This document shows, one piece after another, positions 46,977 through 60,100 of a stretch of DNA of 64,000 bases (the first letter of the stretch is position 1; each line of letters opens with the position of its first letter). The notes below the pieces were generated by a model that was given only the letters and a program-made list of their open reading frames with translations, was not told where the DNA came from and searched no databases. The translations under genes and the position numbers were made by a program. Origin of the DNA: Leidyana gryllorum EB-2025a (Eukaryota; Apicomplexa); contig JBLWGC010000213.1 of the NCBI GenBank assembly GCA_048772705.1, forward strand, positions 401,952 to 465,951, in the 5' to 3' direction.

Positions 46977-47499
46977 ATGGAGGTAACTGCAAGCATAGTC
47001 TGAGAAACTGCTCAACCACTCCAATGTCAGGCGAAACTACCCAATTGTGTGTTGAAACGTTGGGATACTTGGACACGGAACCCCGCTGCTTTCTCCAAAT
47101 CGGTTTTGACCTTTGCCAGAGTCCGCCGTCCGTCGAACGCCTACGTCGCCGGAGATGTTTCTGCACCAGATGGGCTGGGTATGGGCAGAGAAAGCGACTC
47201 TATGAGCATCAATCCAACAACATCCTTCAATATCGCGTGAGTACATTATCCACCCACCAGTCAACTCCAGGGACAGGTGGCACAGGCGGCTGGCGGGTGG
47301 AGGAAACGCTCTGACATCCGACAGTGACCAGCTGGCCACCTTACATGCGGCCACGATACTCCAGAACATACTGAGATCCGCCGCTCTCGACCCTAACTTT
47401 GCTCAGGAACCAACCCGCTATCCCAGTACGTCCTTCCTAACACCAGATGAAGTACATACATCCACAGTGCTCGAGCAACTGTTGAACAAGTTGACTTAG
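46977..47499 (+). CDS. small hypothetical protein (about 145 aa)
   Basis: Three exons, 46977..46982 (only ATG GAG), 47031..47236 and 47271..47499, joined in phase. A second acceptor six bases on (exon from 47277) would drop two residues. The protein has a basic N-terminus (KLPNCVLKRWDTWTRNP), a polar middle (SAPDGLGMGRESDSMS) and a helical C-terminus (LATLHAATILQNILRSAAL ... VLEQLLNKLT). I do not recognise it. It sits 41 bp after the KDEL-receptor stop and 49 bp before the convergent BolA stop. Confidence 0.5.
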
Positions 47500-47548
47500 A
47501 CAAAATCCACACTTGCTGCTGCGGGGTAGAAAGCAAGAAGCAACTGCG

Positions 47549-47819
47549 TCAAAGATCTTCCAACTGCAGTTCCAATGCATGCAACTTGGCAATTTCGTCT
47601 TTGATCACATTATGGACCCTTCGGGAGCGTTCCAATCGAGTCAGACCTACGACCATTCCATAGTGGTATGAAGTTATGATCAAAATCACCTGCAAACTGC
47701 TGAGACCGAATCAATACATGACAGCTTGCACCACAACCTCGTGATGTGTCGACTACCTTAACTTCTCCGTCCTTGAAATGATTTTGTAACCTCTCTCTTA
47801 TCTCAGCCACCACGTCCAT
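47549..47819 (-). CDS. BolA-like protein
   Basis: Exons 47819..47690 and 47646..47549 (43-nt intron) give 75 aa. The fold is recognisable: MDVVAEIRERLQNHFKDGEV, then VVDTSRGCGASCHVLIRS, then RVHNVIKDEIAKLHALELQ. BolA proteins pair with monothiol glutaredoxins and bind a 2Fe-2S cluster through a conserved His. The usual 'RHR' is replaced by SRRVH, so the main cluster ligand looks shifted or lost, and the protein is shorter than most relatives (80-100 aa). With no targeting peptide a cytosolic, BolA2-like protein is most likely. Confidence 0.75.
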
Positions 47820-48112
47820 CTTCTCTAGACTCGCTAACCAGGAAAAAAAAAGCGTGTTTATTCAAAGTGAGGTGTCGAGACTCGTGCCACCAACTAGGTG
47901 CCGAACTCGGCCTCAGTCACAGCTCCCAGTCCGCTCAGTGTGTGCTCAAACTAATGCAAAGCGATCTGACGACGGAGACAGTGGAAAGGAGATCTTGGGC
48001 TTCCAAGTGCCCGTGTACCCGGTGTGTGACATTCATGTGAATCGCAGGATCGGACTCAGAGTCGATGAGTGACTATAACGCACATTGTGCTAGTTAATCA
48101 AAAAAAAGCTCC
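47820..48112. other. gap between BolA start and giant-gene stop
   Basis: This holds the 3' flank of the giant repeat gene and the 5' flank of BolA, both minus strand. It contains two short T/A runs (A9 at 47842-47850, A8 near 48101-48108). No coding or RNA gene was seen. Confidence 0.4.
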
Positions 48113-51100
48113 TCATGCGAACATAGCTATCTCTGCATTCTGTGCCACTTCCCGTGTTGGGACCGCGAACTCGGATGCGGCGGTACTGACAGTTCCGGTT
48201 GCAACCGCGGAAGGTGCCGGGAGCAATCCCATCTGCGAAGCTGCTGCACTAGCTGCAACAAGCGCCACAGCACCGGCAGTGGCCGCCAGGATCGGAATCA
48301 ACAACTCCGTACCTGCGGTAGTTGTGGTACTGGAGGTCGTGGGAGGGCCCTGATTTGCCCGAGTTGATGTAGTAGTGAGGGTCATGCTCGGAGGTCTAGT
48401 ACGTGGCTCTGTACTAGTCTTTGTCGGCTGGATCACAAACCCAGTGGAAGAAGATTGACTTGCAGTGTGCTGGCTCGAAGAATCCGGAGAATGCTCCTCG
48501 GCCGAGGTGGTTGCCTCCTCGCTCAGAGGAGCCGTGGACTCCAGCTCTGTGGCACCAGACTCGAGAGTGGTTTCATTCGTGTCAACCCCTTCAGTTTCTG
48601 TCGTATCGAGGACCCCCATAGTTGATACCGAGCTCTCAACCGAGCTGTGCCAAGTAAAGGTGGAAGACGACTCCAGAGTTACAGCGACCGGTGTCGTGGG
48701 CGACACATCATCAGTTCGAGCTGTGTAAATTGAGCTGGACTTGAGAGGTTGAACATAAGGTGTGGAGGTTGTGCTGTGTGTGACCACAATTTCAGTCGCT
48801 TCCGACGAAGGTTCAGAGGCAGCAGTGTTGTCGGTAGCAGTTGATCCAGCTGTGGTAGTACTTGCAGTAGGCTGAACATATGGAGTGGTGCTCATTCGAG
48901 AGGTAGATGGACTTGAGAATATGGCTGTAGTCGTCTCCGGGGGTTGCACAGGAGCAGTGATAGTGGAAGCTTCAGAAATCGGCCCAGTGTACGGAGTGGT
49001 GGTGGAAGCCTCAGTAGACGGGCCAGTGTACGGAGTGGTGGTCGTTTCCGTGGGCTGCACATACGGAGTGGTGGTGGATGCCTCGGTAGACGGGCCAGTG
49101 TACGGAGTGGTAGTGGAAGCTTCAGTAGACGGGCCAGTGTACGGAGCGGTAGTGGAAGCTTCGGTAGACGGGCCAGTGTACGGAGCGGTAGTGGAAGCTT
49201 CGGTAGACGGGCCAGTGTACGGAGTGGTAGTGGAAGCCTCGGTAGACGGGCCAGTGTACGGAGTGGTAGTGGAAGCTTCGGTAGACGGGCCAGTGTACGG
49301 AGTGGTAGTGGAAGCTTCGGTAGACGGGCCAGTGTACGGAGTGGTAGTGGAAGCCTCGGTAGACGGGCCAGTGTACGGAGCGGTAGTGGATGCCTCGGTA
49401 GACGGGCCAGTGTACGGAGCGGTAGTGGAAGCTTCGGTAGACGGGCCAGTGTACGGAGTGGTGGTGGAAGCCTCGGTAGACGGGCCAGTGTACGGAGCGG
49501 TAGTGGAAGCTTCGGTAGACGGGCCAGTGTACGGAGTGGTGGTGGAAGCCTCGGTAGACGGGCCAGTGTACGGAGCGGTAGTGGAAGCTTCAGTAGACGG
49601 GCCAGTGTACGGAGTGGTAGTGGAAGCTTCAGTAGACGGGCCAGTGTACGGAGTGGTAGTGGAAGCTTCAGTAGACGGGCCAGTGTACGGAGTGGTAGTG
49701 GAAGCCTCGGTAGACGGGCCAGTGTACGGAGCGGTAGTGGAAGCTTCAGTAGACGGGCCAGTGTACGGAGCGGTAGTGGAAGCTTCGGTAGACGGGCCAG
49801 TGTACGGAGCGGTAGTGGAAGCTTCGGTAGACGGGCCAGTGTACGGAGCGGTAGTGGAAGCTTCGGTAGACGGGCCAGTGTACGGAGCGGTAGTGGAAGC
49901 TTCGGTAGACGGGCCAGTGTACGGAGTGGTAGTGGAAGCTTCAGTAGACGGGCCAGTGTACGGAGCGGTAGTGGAAGCTTCGGTAGACGGGCCAGTGTAC
50001 GGAGCAGTAGTGGAAGCTTCGGTAGACGGGCCAGTGTACGGAGCAGTAGTGGAAGCTTCGGTAGACGGGCCAGTGTACGGAGCGGTAGTGGAAGCTTCGG
50101 TAGACGGGCCAGTGTACGGAGCGGTAGTGGAAGCTTCAGTAGACGGGCCAGTGTACGGAGCGGTAGTGGAAGCTTCGGTAGACGGGCCAGTGTACGGAGC
50201 GGTAGTGGAAGCTTCGGTAGACGGGCCAGTGTACGGAGCGGTAGTGGAAGCTTCGGTAGACGGGCCAGTGTACGGAGCGGTAGTGGAAGCTTCGGTAGAC
50301 GGGCCAGTGTACGGAGTGGTGGTGGAAGCTTCGGTAGACGGGCCAGTGTACGGAGTGGTGGTGGATGCCTCGGTAGACGGGCCAGTGTACGGAGTGGTAG
50401 TGGAAGCCTCAGTAGACGGGCCAGTGTACGGAGTGGTAGTGGATGCCTCGGTAGACGGACCAGTGTACGGAGCGGTAGTGGATGCTTCGGTAGACGGGCC
50501 AGTGTACGGAGTGGTGCCGGTCTGATAGGTTATCGTGCTGGAGCTTTCCTCGGAGCCAACCGGAGTGACAGTGACAACAGGCGCGGTGGTTGTGGATGCC
50601 TCAGTAGACGGGCCAGTGTACGGAGCGGTAGTGGATGCTTCGGTAGACGGACCAGTGTACGGAGCGGTAGTGGATGCTTCGGTAGACGGGCCAGTGTACG
50701 GAGCGGTAGTGGAAGCTTCAGTAGACGGGCCAGTGTACGGAGCGGTAGTGGAAGCCTCGGTAGACGGGCCAGTGTACGGAGTGGTAGTGGATGCCTCGGT
50801 AGACGGGCCAGTGTACGGAGTGGTAGTGGAAGCTTCGGTAGACGGGCCAGTGTACGGAGTGGTAGTGGAAGCTTCGGTAGACGGGCCAGTGTACGGAGTG
50901 GTGGTCGTTTCCGTGGGCTGCACATACGGAGTGGTAGTGGAAGCTTCAGTAGACGGGCCAGTGTACGGAGCGGTAGTGGAAGCTTCGGTAGACGGGCCAG
51001 TGTACGGAGCGGTAGTGGAAGCTTCGGTAGACGGGCCAGTGTACGGAGCGGTAGTGGAAGCTTCGGTAGACGGGCCAGTGTACGGAGCGGTAGTGGAAGC

Positions 51101-54100
51101 TTCGGTAGACGGGCCAGTGTACGGAGCGGTAGTGGAAGCTTCGGTAGACGGGCCAGTGTACGGAGTGGTGGTCGTTTCCGTGGGCTGCACATACGGAGTG
51201 GTGGTGGATGCTTCGGTAGACGGGCCAGTGTACGGAGCGGTAGTGGAAGCTTCGGTAGACGGGCCAGTGTACGGAGCGGTAGTGGAAGCTTCAGTAGACG
51301 GGCCAGTGTACGGAGCGGTAGTGGAAGCTTCAGTAGACGGGCCAGTGTACGGAGCGGTAGTGGAAGCTTCGGTAGACGGGCCAGTGTACGGAGCGGTAGT
51401 GGAAGCTTCGGTAGACGGGCCAGTGTACGGAGTGGTAGTGGAAGCTTCGGTAGACGGGCCAGTGTACGGAGCGGTAGTGGAAGCTTCGGTAGACGGGCCA
51501 GTGTACGGAGCGGTAGTGGAAGCTTCGGTAGACGGGCCAGTGTACGGAGCAGTAGTGGAAGCTTCGGTAGACGGGCCAGTGTACGGAGCGGTAGTGGAAG
51601 CTTCGGTAGACGGGCCAGTGTACGGAGCGGTAGTGGAAGCTTCGGTAGACGGGCCAGTGTACGGAGCGGTAGTGGAAGCTTCGGTAGACGGGCCAGTGTA
51701 CGGAGTGGTGCCGGTCTGATAGGTTATCGTGCTGGAGCTTTCCTCGGAGCCAACCGGAGTGACAGTGACAACAGGCGCGGTGGTTGTGGATGCCTCAGTA
51801 GACGGGCCAGTGTACGGAGTGGTAGTGGAAGCTTCGGTAGACGGGCCAGTGTACGGAGCGGTAGTGGAAGCTTCAGTAGACGGGCCAGTGTACGGAGTGG
51901 TAGTGGAAGCTTCGGTAGACGGGCCAGTGTACGGAGCGGTAGTGGAAGCTTCGGTAGACGGGCCAGTGTACGGAGCGGTAGTGGAAGCTTCGGTAGACGG
52001 GCCAGTGTACGGAGCGGTAGTGGAAGCTTCAGTAGACGGGCCAGTGTACGGAGCGGTAGTGGAAGCTTCAGTAGACGGGCCAGTGTACGGAGCAGTAGTG
52101 GAAGCTTCAGTAGACGGGCCAGTGTACGGAGCGGTAGTGGAAGCTTCGGTAGACGGGCCAGTGTACGGAGCGGTAGTGGAAGCTTCAGTAGACGGGCCAG
52201 TGTACGGAGCGGTAGTGGAAGCTTCGGTAGACGGGCCAGTGTACGGAGCGGTAGTGGAAGCCTCGGTAGACGGGCCAGTGTACGGAGCGGTAGTGGAAGC
52301 TTCGGTAGACGGGCCAGTGTACGGAGCGGTAGTGGAAGCTTCGGTAGACGGGCCAGTGTACGGAGCGGTAGTGGAAGCTTCGGTAGACGGGCCAGTGTAC
52401 GGAGCGGTAGTGGAAGCTTCGGTAGACGGGCCAGTGTACGGAGCGGTAGTGGAAGCTTCAGTAGACGGGCCAGTGTACGGAGCGGTAGTGGAAGCTTCGG
52501 TAGACGGGCCAGTGTACGGAGCGGTAGTGGAAGCTTCAGTAGACGGACCAGTGTACGGAGCGGTAGTGGAAGCTTCGGTAGACGGGCCAGTGTACGGAGC
52601 GGTAGTGGAAGCTTCGGTAGACGGGCCAGTGTACGGAGCGGTAGTGGAAGCTTCAGTAGACGGGCCAGTGTACGGAGCGGTAGTGGAAGCTTCGGTAGAC
52701 GGGCCAGTGTACGGAGCGGTAGTGGAAGCTTCGGTAGACGGGCCAGTGTACGGAGCGGTAGTGGAAGCTTCAGTAGACGGGCCAGTGTACGGAGCGGTAG
52801 TGGAAGCTTCGGTAGACGGGCCAGTGTACGGAGCGGTAGTGGAAGCTTCAGTAGACGGGCCAGTGTACGGAGCAGTAGTGGAAGCTTCGGTAGACGGGCC
52901 AGTGTACGGAGTGGTAGTGGAAGCTTCGGTAGACGGGCCAGTGTACGGAGTGGTAGTGGAAGCTTCGGTAGACGGGCCAGTGTACGGAGCGGTAGTGGAA
53001 GCTTCGGTAGACGGGCCAGTGTACGGAGTGGTAGTGGAAGCTTCGGTAGACGGGCCAGTGTACGGAGCGGTAGTGGAAGCTTCAGTAGACGGGCCAGTGT
53101 ACGGAGCGGTAGTGGAAGCTTCGGTAGACGGGCCAGTGTACGGAGCGGTAGTGGAAGCTTCGGTAGACGGGCCAGTGTACGGAGTGGTAGTGGAAGCCTC
53201 AGTAGACGGACCAGTATACGGAGCGGTAGTGGAAGCTTCGGTAGACTGGCCAGTGTACGGAGTGGTAGTGGAAGCTTCGGTAGACGGGCCAGTGTACGGA
53301 GCGGTAGTGGAAGCTTCGGTAGACGGGCCAGTGTACGGAGCGGTAGTGGAAGCTTCGGTAGACGGGCCAGTGTACGGAGCGGTAGTGGAAGCTTCGGTAG
53401 ACGGGCCAGTGTACGGAGTGGTAGTGGAAGCTTCGGTAGACGGGCCAGTGTACGGAGCGGTAGTGGAAGCTTCGGTAGACGGGCCAGTGTACGGAGCGGT
53501 AGTGGAAGCTTCGGTAGACGGGCCAGTGTACGGAGCGGTAGTGGAAGCTTCAGTAGACGGGCCAGTGTACGGAGCGGTAGTGGAAGCTTCGGTAGACGGG
53601 CCAGTGTACGGAGCGGTAGTGGAAGCTTCGGTAGACGGGCCAGTGTACGGAGCGGTAGTGGAAGCTTCAGTAGACGGGCCAGTGTACGGACTGGTGGTGG
53701 AAGCTTCGGTAGACGGGCCAGTGTACGGAGTGGTGGTGGAAGCTTCGGTAGACGGGCCAGTGTACGGAGTGGTAGTGGAAGCTTCGGTAGACGGGCCAGT
53801 GTACGGAGCGGTAGTGGAAGCTTCGGTAGACGGGCCAGTGTACGGAGCGGTAGTGGAAGCTTCAGTAGACGGGCCAGTGTACGGAGCGGTAGTGGAAGCT
53901 TCGGTAGACGGGCCAGTGTACGGAGTGGTAGTGGAAGCTTCAGTAGACGGGCCAGTGTACGGAGCGGTAGTGGAAGCTTCAGTAGACGGGCCAGTGTACG
54001 GAGCGGTAGTGGAAGCTTCGGTAGACGGGCCAGTGTACGGAGCAGTAGTGGAAGCTTCAGTAGACGGACCAGTGTACGGAGCGGTAGTGGAAGCCTCGGT

Positions 54101-57100
54101 AGACGGGCCAGTGTACGGAGTGGTGGTGGAAGCTTCGGTAGACGGGCCAGTGTACGGAGCGGTAGTGGAAGCTTCAGTAGACGGGCCAGTGTACGGAGTG
54201 GTAGTGGAAGCTTCGGTAGACGGGCCAGTGTACGGAGTGGTGGTGGAAGCCTCAGTAGACGGGCCAGTGTACGGAGTGGTAGTGGATGCCTCGGTAGACG
54301 GGCCAGTGTACGGAGTGGTAGTGGAAGCCTCGGTAGACGGGCCAGTGTACGGAGCGGTAGTGGAAGCTTCGGTAGACGGGCCAGTGTACGGAGTGGTGGT
54401 GGAAGCTTCGGTAGACGGAGTGGTGGTGGAAGCTTCGGTAGACGGGCCAGTGTACGGAGCGGTAGTGGATGCTTCGGTAGACGGGCCAGTGTACGGAGCG
54501 GTAGTGGAAGCTTCAGTAGACGGGCCAGTGTACGGAGTGGTAGTGGAAGCTTCGGTAGACGGGCCAGTGTACGGAGCGGTAGTGGAAGCTTCAGTAGACG
54601 GGCCAGTGTACGGAGCAGTAGTGGAAGCTTCGGTAGACGGGCCAGTGTACGGAGCGGTAGTGGAAGCTTCGGTAGACGGGCCAGTGTACGGAGCGGTAGT
54701 GGAAGCTTCGGTAGACGGGCCAGTGTACGGAGCGGTAGTGGAAGCTTCGGTAGACGGGCCAGTGTACGGAGTGGTAGTGGAAGCTTCGGTAGACGGGCCA
54801 GTGTACGGAGCGGTAGTGGAAGCTTCGGTAGACGGACCAGTGTACGGAGCGGTAGTGGAAGCTTCGGTAGACGGGCCAGTGTACGGAGCAGTAGTGGAAG
54901 CTTCGGTAGACGGGCCAGTGTACGGAGCGGTAGTGGAAGCTTCAGTAGACGGGCCAGTGTACGGAGTGGTAGTGGAAGCTTCGGTAGACGGGCCAGTGTA
55001 CGGAGTGGTAGTGGAAGCTTCAGTAGACGGGCCAGTGTACGGAGCGGTAGTGGAAGCTTCAGTAGACGGGCCAGTGTACGGAGCGGTAGTGGAAGCTTCG
55101 GTAGACGGGCCAGTGTACGGAGCGGTAGTGGAAGCTTCGGTAGACGGGCCAGTGTACGGAGCGGTAGTGGAAGCTTCGGTAGACGGGCCAGTGTACGGAG
55201 CGGTAGTGGAAGCTTCGGTAGACGGGCCAGTGTACGGAGCGGTAGTGGAAGCTTCGGTAGACGGGCCAGTGTACGGACTGGTGGTGGAAGCTTCGGTAGA
55301 CGGGCCAGTGTACGGAGCGGTAGTGGAAGCTTCGGTAGACGGGCCAGTGTACGGAGCGGTAGTGGAAGCTTCAGTAGACGGGCCAGTGTACGGAGCGGTA
55401 GTGGAAGCTTCGGTAGACGGGCCAGTGTACGGAGCGGTAGTGGAAGCTTCAGTAGACGGGCCAGTGTACGGAGCGGTAGTGGAAGCTTCGGTAGACGGGC
55501 CAGTGTACGGAGCGGTAGTGGAAGCTTCGGTAGACGGGCCAGTGTACGGAGCGGTAGTGGAAGCTTCGGTAGACGGGCCAGTGTACGGAGCGGTAGTGGA
55601 AGCTTCGGTAGACGGGCCAGTGTACGGAGCGGTAGTGGAAGCCTCGGTAGACGGGCCAGTGTACGGAGCGGTAGTGGAAGCTTCGGTAGACGGGCCAGTG
55701 TACGGAGCGGTAGTGGAAGCTTCAGTAGACGGGCCAGTGTACGGAGCGGTAGTGGAAGCTTCAGTAGACGGGCCAGTGTACGGAGTGGTAGTGGAAGCTT
55801 CAGTAGACGGGCCAGTGTACGGAGTGGTAGTGGAAGCTTCAGTAGACGGGCCAGTGTACGGAGTGGTAGTGGAAGCTTCGGTAGACGGGCCAGTGTACGG
55901 AGCGGTAGTGGAAGCTTCGGTAGACGGGCCAGTGTACGGAGCGGTAGTGGAAGCCTCGGTAGACGGGCCAGTGTACGGAGTGGTAGTGGAAGCTTCGGTA
56001 GACGGGCCAGTGTACGGAGCGGTAGTGGAAGCTTCAGTAGACGGGCCAGTGTACGGAGCGGTAGTGGAAGCTTCAGTAGACGGGCCAGTGTACGGAGCGG
56101 TAGTGGAAGCTTCAGTAGACGGGCCAGTGTACGGAGCGGTAGTGGAAGCTTCGGTAGACGGGCCAGTGTACGGAGTGGTAGTGGAAGCTTCGGTAGACGG
56201 GCCAGTGTACGGAGCGGTAGTGGATGCTTCGGTAGACGGGCCAGTGTACGGAGCGGTAGTGGAAGCTTCAGTAGACGGGCCAGTGTACGGAGCGGTAGTG
56301 GAAGCTTCAGTAGACGGGCCAGTGTACGGAGCGGTAGTGGAAGCTTCAGTAGACGGGCCAGTGTACGGAGCGGTAGTGGAAGCTTCGGTAGACGGGCCAG
56401 TGTACGGAGCGGTAGTGGAAGCTTCGGTAGACGGGCCAGTGTACGGAGCGGTAGTGGAAGCTTCGGTAGACGGGCCAGTGTACGGAGCGGTAGTGGAAGC
56501 TTCGGTAGACGGGCCAGTGTACGGAGTGGTAGTGGAAGCTTCAGTAGACGGGCCAGTGTACGGAGCGGTAGTGGAAGCTTCGGTAGACGGGCCAGTGTAC
56601 GGAGCGGTAGTGGAAGCTTCGGTAGACGGGCCAGTGTACGGAGCGGTAGTGGAAGCTTCGGTAGACGGGCCAGTGTACGGAGCGGTAGTGGAAGCTTCGG
56701 TAGACGGGCCAGTGTACGGAGCGGTAGTGGATGCTTCGGTAGACGGGCCAGTGTACGGAGCGGTAGTGGAAGCCTCGGTAGACGGGCCAGTGTACGGAGC
56801 GGTAGTGGAAGCCTCGGTAGACGGGCCAGTGTACGGAGCGGTAGTGGAAGCCTCGGTAGACGGGCCAGTGTACGGAGTGGTAGTGGAAGCTTCAGTAGAC
56901 GGGCCAGTGTACGGAGTGGTAGTGGATGCTTCAGTAGACGGGCCAGTGTACGGAGCGGTAGTGGATGCCTCAGTAGACGGGCCAGTGTACGGAGCGGTAG
57001 TAGATGCCTCAGTAGACGGGCCAGTGTACGGAGCGGTAGTGGAAGCTTCGGTAGACGGGCCAGTGTACGGAGCGGTAGTGGATGCTTCGGTAGACGGGCC

Positions 57101-60100
57101 AGTGTACGGAGCGGTAGTGGAAGCTTCGGTAGACGGGCCAGTGTACGGAGCGGTAGTGGAAGCTTCGGTAGACGGGCCAGTGTACGGAGCGGTAGTGGAA
57201 GCTTCGGTAGACGGGCCAGTGTACGGAGCGGTAGTGGAAGCTTCAGTAGACGGGCCAGTGTACGGAGCGGTAGTGGAAGCTTCAGTAGACGGGCCAGTGT
57301 ACGGAGCGGTAGTGGAAGCTTCAGTAGACGGGCCAGTGTACGGAGCGGTAGTGGAAGCTTCAGTAGACGGGCCAGTGTACGGAGCGGTAGTGGAAGCTTC
57401 GGTAGACGGGCCAGTGTACGGAGCGGTAGTGGAAGCTTCGGTAGACGGGCCAGTGTACGGAGCGGTAGTGGAAGCTTCGGTAGACGGGCCAGTGTACGGA
57501 GCAGTAGTGGAAGCTTCGGTAGACGGGCCAGTGTACGGAGCGGTAGTGGAAGCTTCGGTAGACGGGCCAGTGTACGGAGCGGTAGTGGAAGCTTCAGTAG
57601 ACGGGCCAGTGTACGGAGCGGTAGTGGAAGCTTCAGTAGACGGGCCAGTGTACGGAGCGGTAGTGGAAGCTTCAGTAGACGGGCCAGTGTACGGAGCGGT
57701 AGTGGAAGCTTCAGTAGACGGGCCAGTGTACGGAGCGGTAGTGGAAGCTTCGGTAGACGGGCCAGTGTACGGAGCGGTAGTGGAAGCTTCAGTAGACGGG
57801 CCAGTGTACGGAGTGGTAGTGGAAGCTTCGGTAGACGGGCCAGTGTACGGAGTGGTAGTGGAAGCTTCGGTAGACGGGCCAGTGTACGGAGCGGTAGTGG
57901 AAGCTTCGGTAGACGGGCCAGTGTACGGAGCGGTAGTGGAAGCTTCGGTAGACGGGCCAGTGTACGGAGCGGTAGTGGAAGCTTCGGTAGACGGGCCAGT
58001 GTACGGAGCGGTAGTGGAAGCTTCAGTAGACGGACCAGTGTACGGAGCGGTAGTGGAAGCCTCAGTAGACGGGCCAGTGTACGGAGTGGTAGTGGAAGCT
58101 TCGGTAGACGGGCCAGTGTACGGAGCGGTAGTGGATGCCTCGGTAGACGGGCCAGTGTACGGAGCGGTAGTGGAAGCTTCGGTAGACGGGCCAGTGTACG
58201 GAGCGGTAGTGGAAGCTTCGGTAGACGGGCCAGTGTACGGAGCGGTAGTGGAAGCTTCGGTAGACGGGCCAGTGTACGGAGTGGTAGTGGAAGCTTCGGT
58301 AGACGGGCCAGTGTACGGAGCGGTAGTGGAAGCTTCAGTAGACGGGCCAGTGTACGGAGCAGTAGTGGAAGCTTCGGTAGACGGGCCAGTGTACGGAGCG
58401 GTAGTGGAAGCTTCAGTAGACGGGCCAGTGTACGGAGCGGTAGTGGAAGCTTCGGTAGACGGGCCAGTGTACGGAGCGGTAGTGGAAGCTTCAGTAGACG
58501 GGCCAGTGTACGGAGCGGTAGTGGAAGCTTCGGTAGACGGGCCAGTGTACGGAGCGGTAGTGGAAGCTTCGGTAGACGGGCCAGTGTACGGAGCGGTAGT
58601 GGAAGCTTCGGTAGACGGGCCAGTGTACGGAGTGGTAGTGGAAGCTTCGGTAGACGGGCCAGTGTACGGAGCGGTAGTGGAAGCTTCGGTAGACGGGCCA
58701 GTGTACGGAGCGGTAGTGGAAGCTTCGGTAGACGGGCCAGTGTACGGAGCGGTAGTGGAAGCTTCAGTAGACGGGCCAGTGTACGGAGTGGTGGTGGAAG
58801 CTTCGGTAGACGGGCCAGTGTACGGAGCGGTAGTGGATGCCTCGGTAGACGGGCCAGTGTACGGAGCGGTAGTGGAAGCTTCGGTAGACGGGCCAGTGTA
58901 CGGAGCGGTAGTGGAAGCTTCGGTAGACGGGCCAGTGTACGGAGCGGTAGTGGAAGCTTCGGTAGACGGGCCAGTGTACGGAGCGGTAGTGGAAGCTTCG
59001 GTAGACGGGCCAGTGTACGGAGCGGTAGTGGAAGCTTCAGTAGACGGGCCAGTGTACGGAGCGGTAGTGGAAGCTTCAGTAGACGGGCCAGTGTACGGAG
59101 CGGTAGTGGAAGCTTCAGTAGACGGGCCAGTGTACGGAGCGGTAGTGGAAGCTTCAGTAGACGGGCCAGTGTACGGAGCGGTAGTGGAAGCTTCAGTAGA
59201 CGGGCCAGTGTACGGAGTGGTAGTGGAAGCTTCGGTAGACGGGCCAGTGTACGGAGCGGTAGTGGAAGCTTCGGTAGACGGGCCAGTGTACGGAGCGGTA
59301 GTGGATGCCTCGGTAGACGGGCCAGTGTACGGAGCGGTAGTGGATGCCTCGGTAGACGGGCCAGTGTACGGAGCGGTAGTGGAAGCTTCAGTAGACGGAC
59401 CAGTGTACGGAGCGGTAGTGGAAGCTTCAGTAGACGGGCCAGTGTACGGAGCGGTAGTGGAAGCTTCGGTAGACGGGCCAGTGTACGGAGTGGTAGTGGA
59501 AGCTTCGGTAGACGGGCCAGTGTACGGAGCGGTAGTGGAAGCTTCGGTAGACGGGCCAGTGTACGGAGCGGTAGTGGAAGCTTCGGTAGACGGGCCAGTG
59601 TACGGAGCGGTAGTGGAAGCTTCGGTAGACGGGCCAGTGTACGGAGCGGTAGTGGAAGCTTCAGTAGACGGGCCAGTGTACGGAGCGGTAGTGGAAGCTT
59701 CGGTAGACGGGCCAGTGTACGGAGCGGTAGTGGAAGCTTCGGTAGACGGGCCAGTGTACGGAGCGGTAGTGGAAGCTTCAGTAGACGGGCCAGTGTACGG
59801 AGCGGTAGTGGAAGCTTCAGTAGACGGGCCAGTGTACGGAGCGGTAGTGGAAGCTTCGGTAGACGGGCCAGTGTACGGAGCGGTAGTGGAAGCTTCGGTA
59901 GACGGGCCAGTGTACGGAGCGGTAGTGGAAGCTTCAGTAGACGGGCCAGTGTACGGAGCGGTAGTGGAAGCTTCGGTAGACGGGCCAGTGTACGGAGCGG
60001 TAGTGGAAGCTTCAGTAGACGGGCCAGTGTACGGAGTGGTAGTGGATGCTTCAGTAGACGGGCCAGTGTACGGAGTGGTAGTGGAAGCTTCGGTAGACGG

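Noticed and set aside
48885-50525. Long plus-strand open frames over the repeat array (also 50535..51719, 51729..60128, 60138..63026)
   Set aside because: They are reverse readings of the minus-strand repeat, lack any unique coding end, and their replacement pattern is worse than that of the minus frame.
50530-51192. Minus-strand frame rich in Leu-Pro-Arg inside the array
   Set aside because: A third stop-free reading of the same 39-bp unit; the true frame is fixed by the unique C-terminus with its membrane helix.
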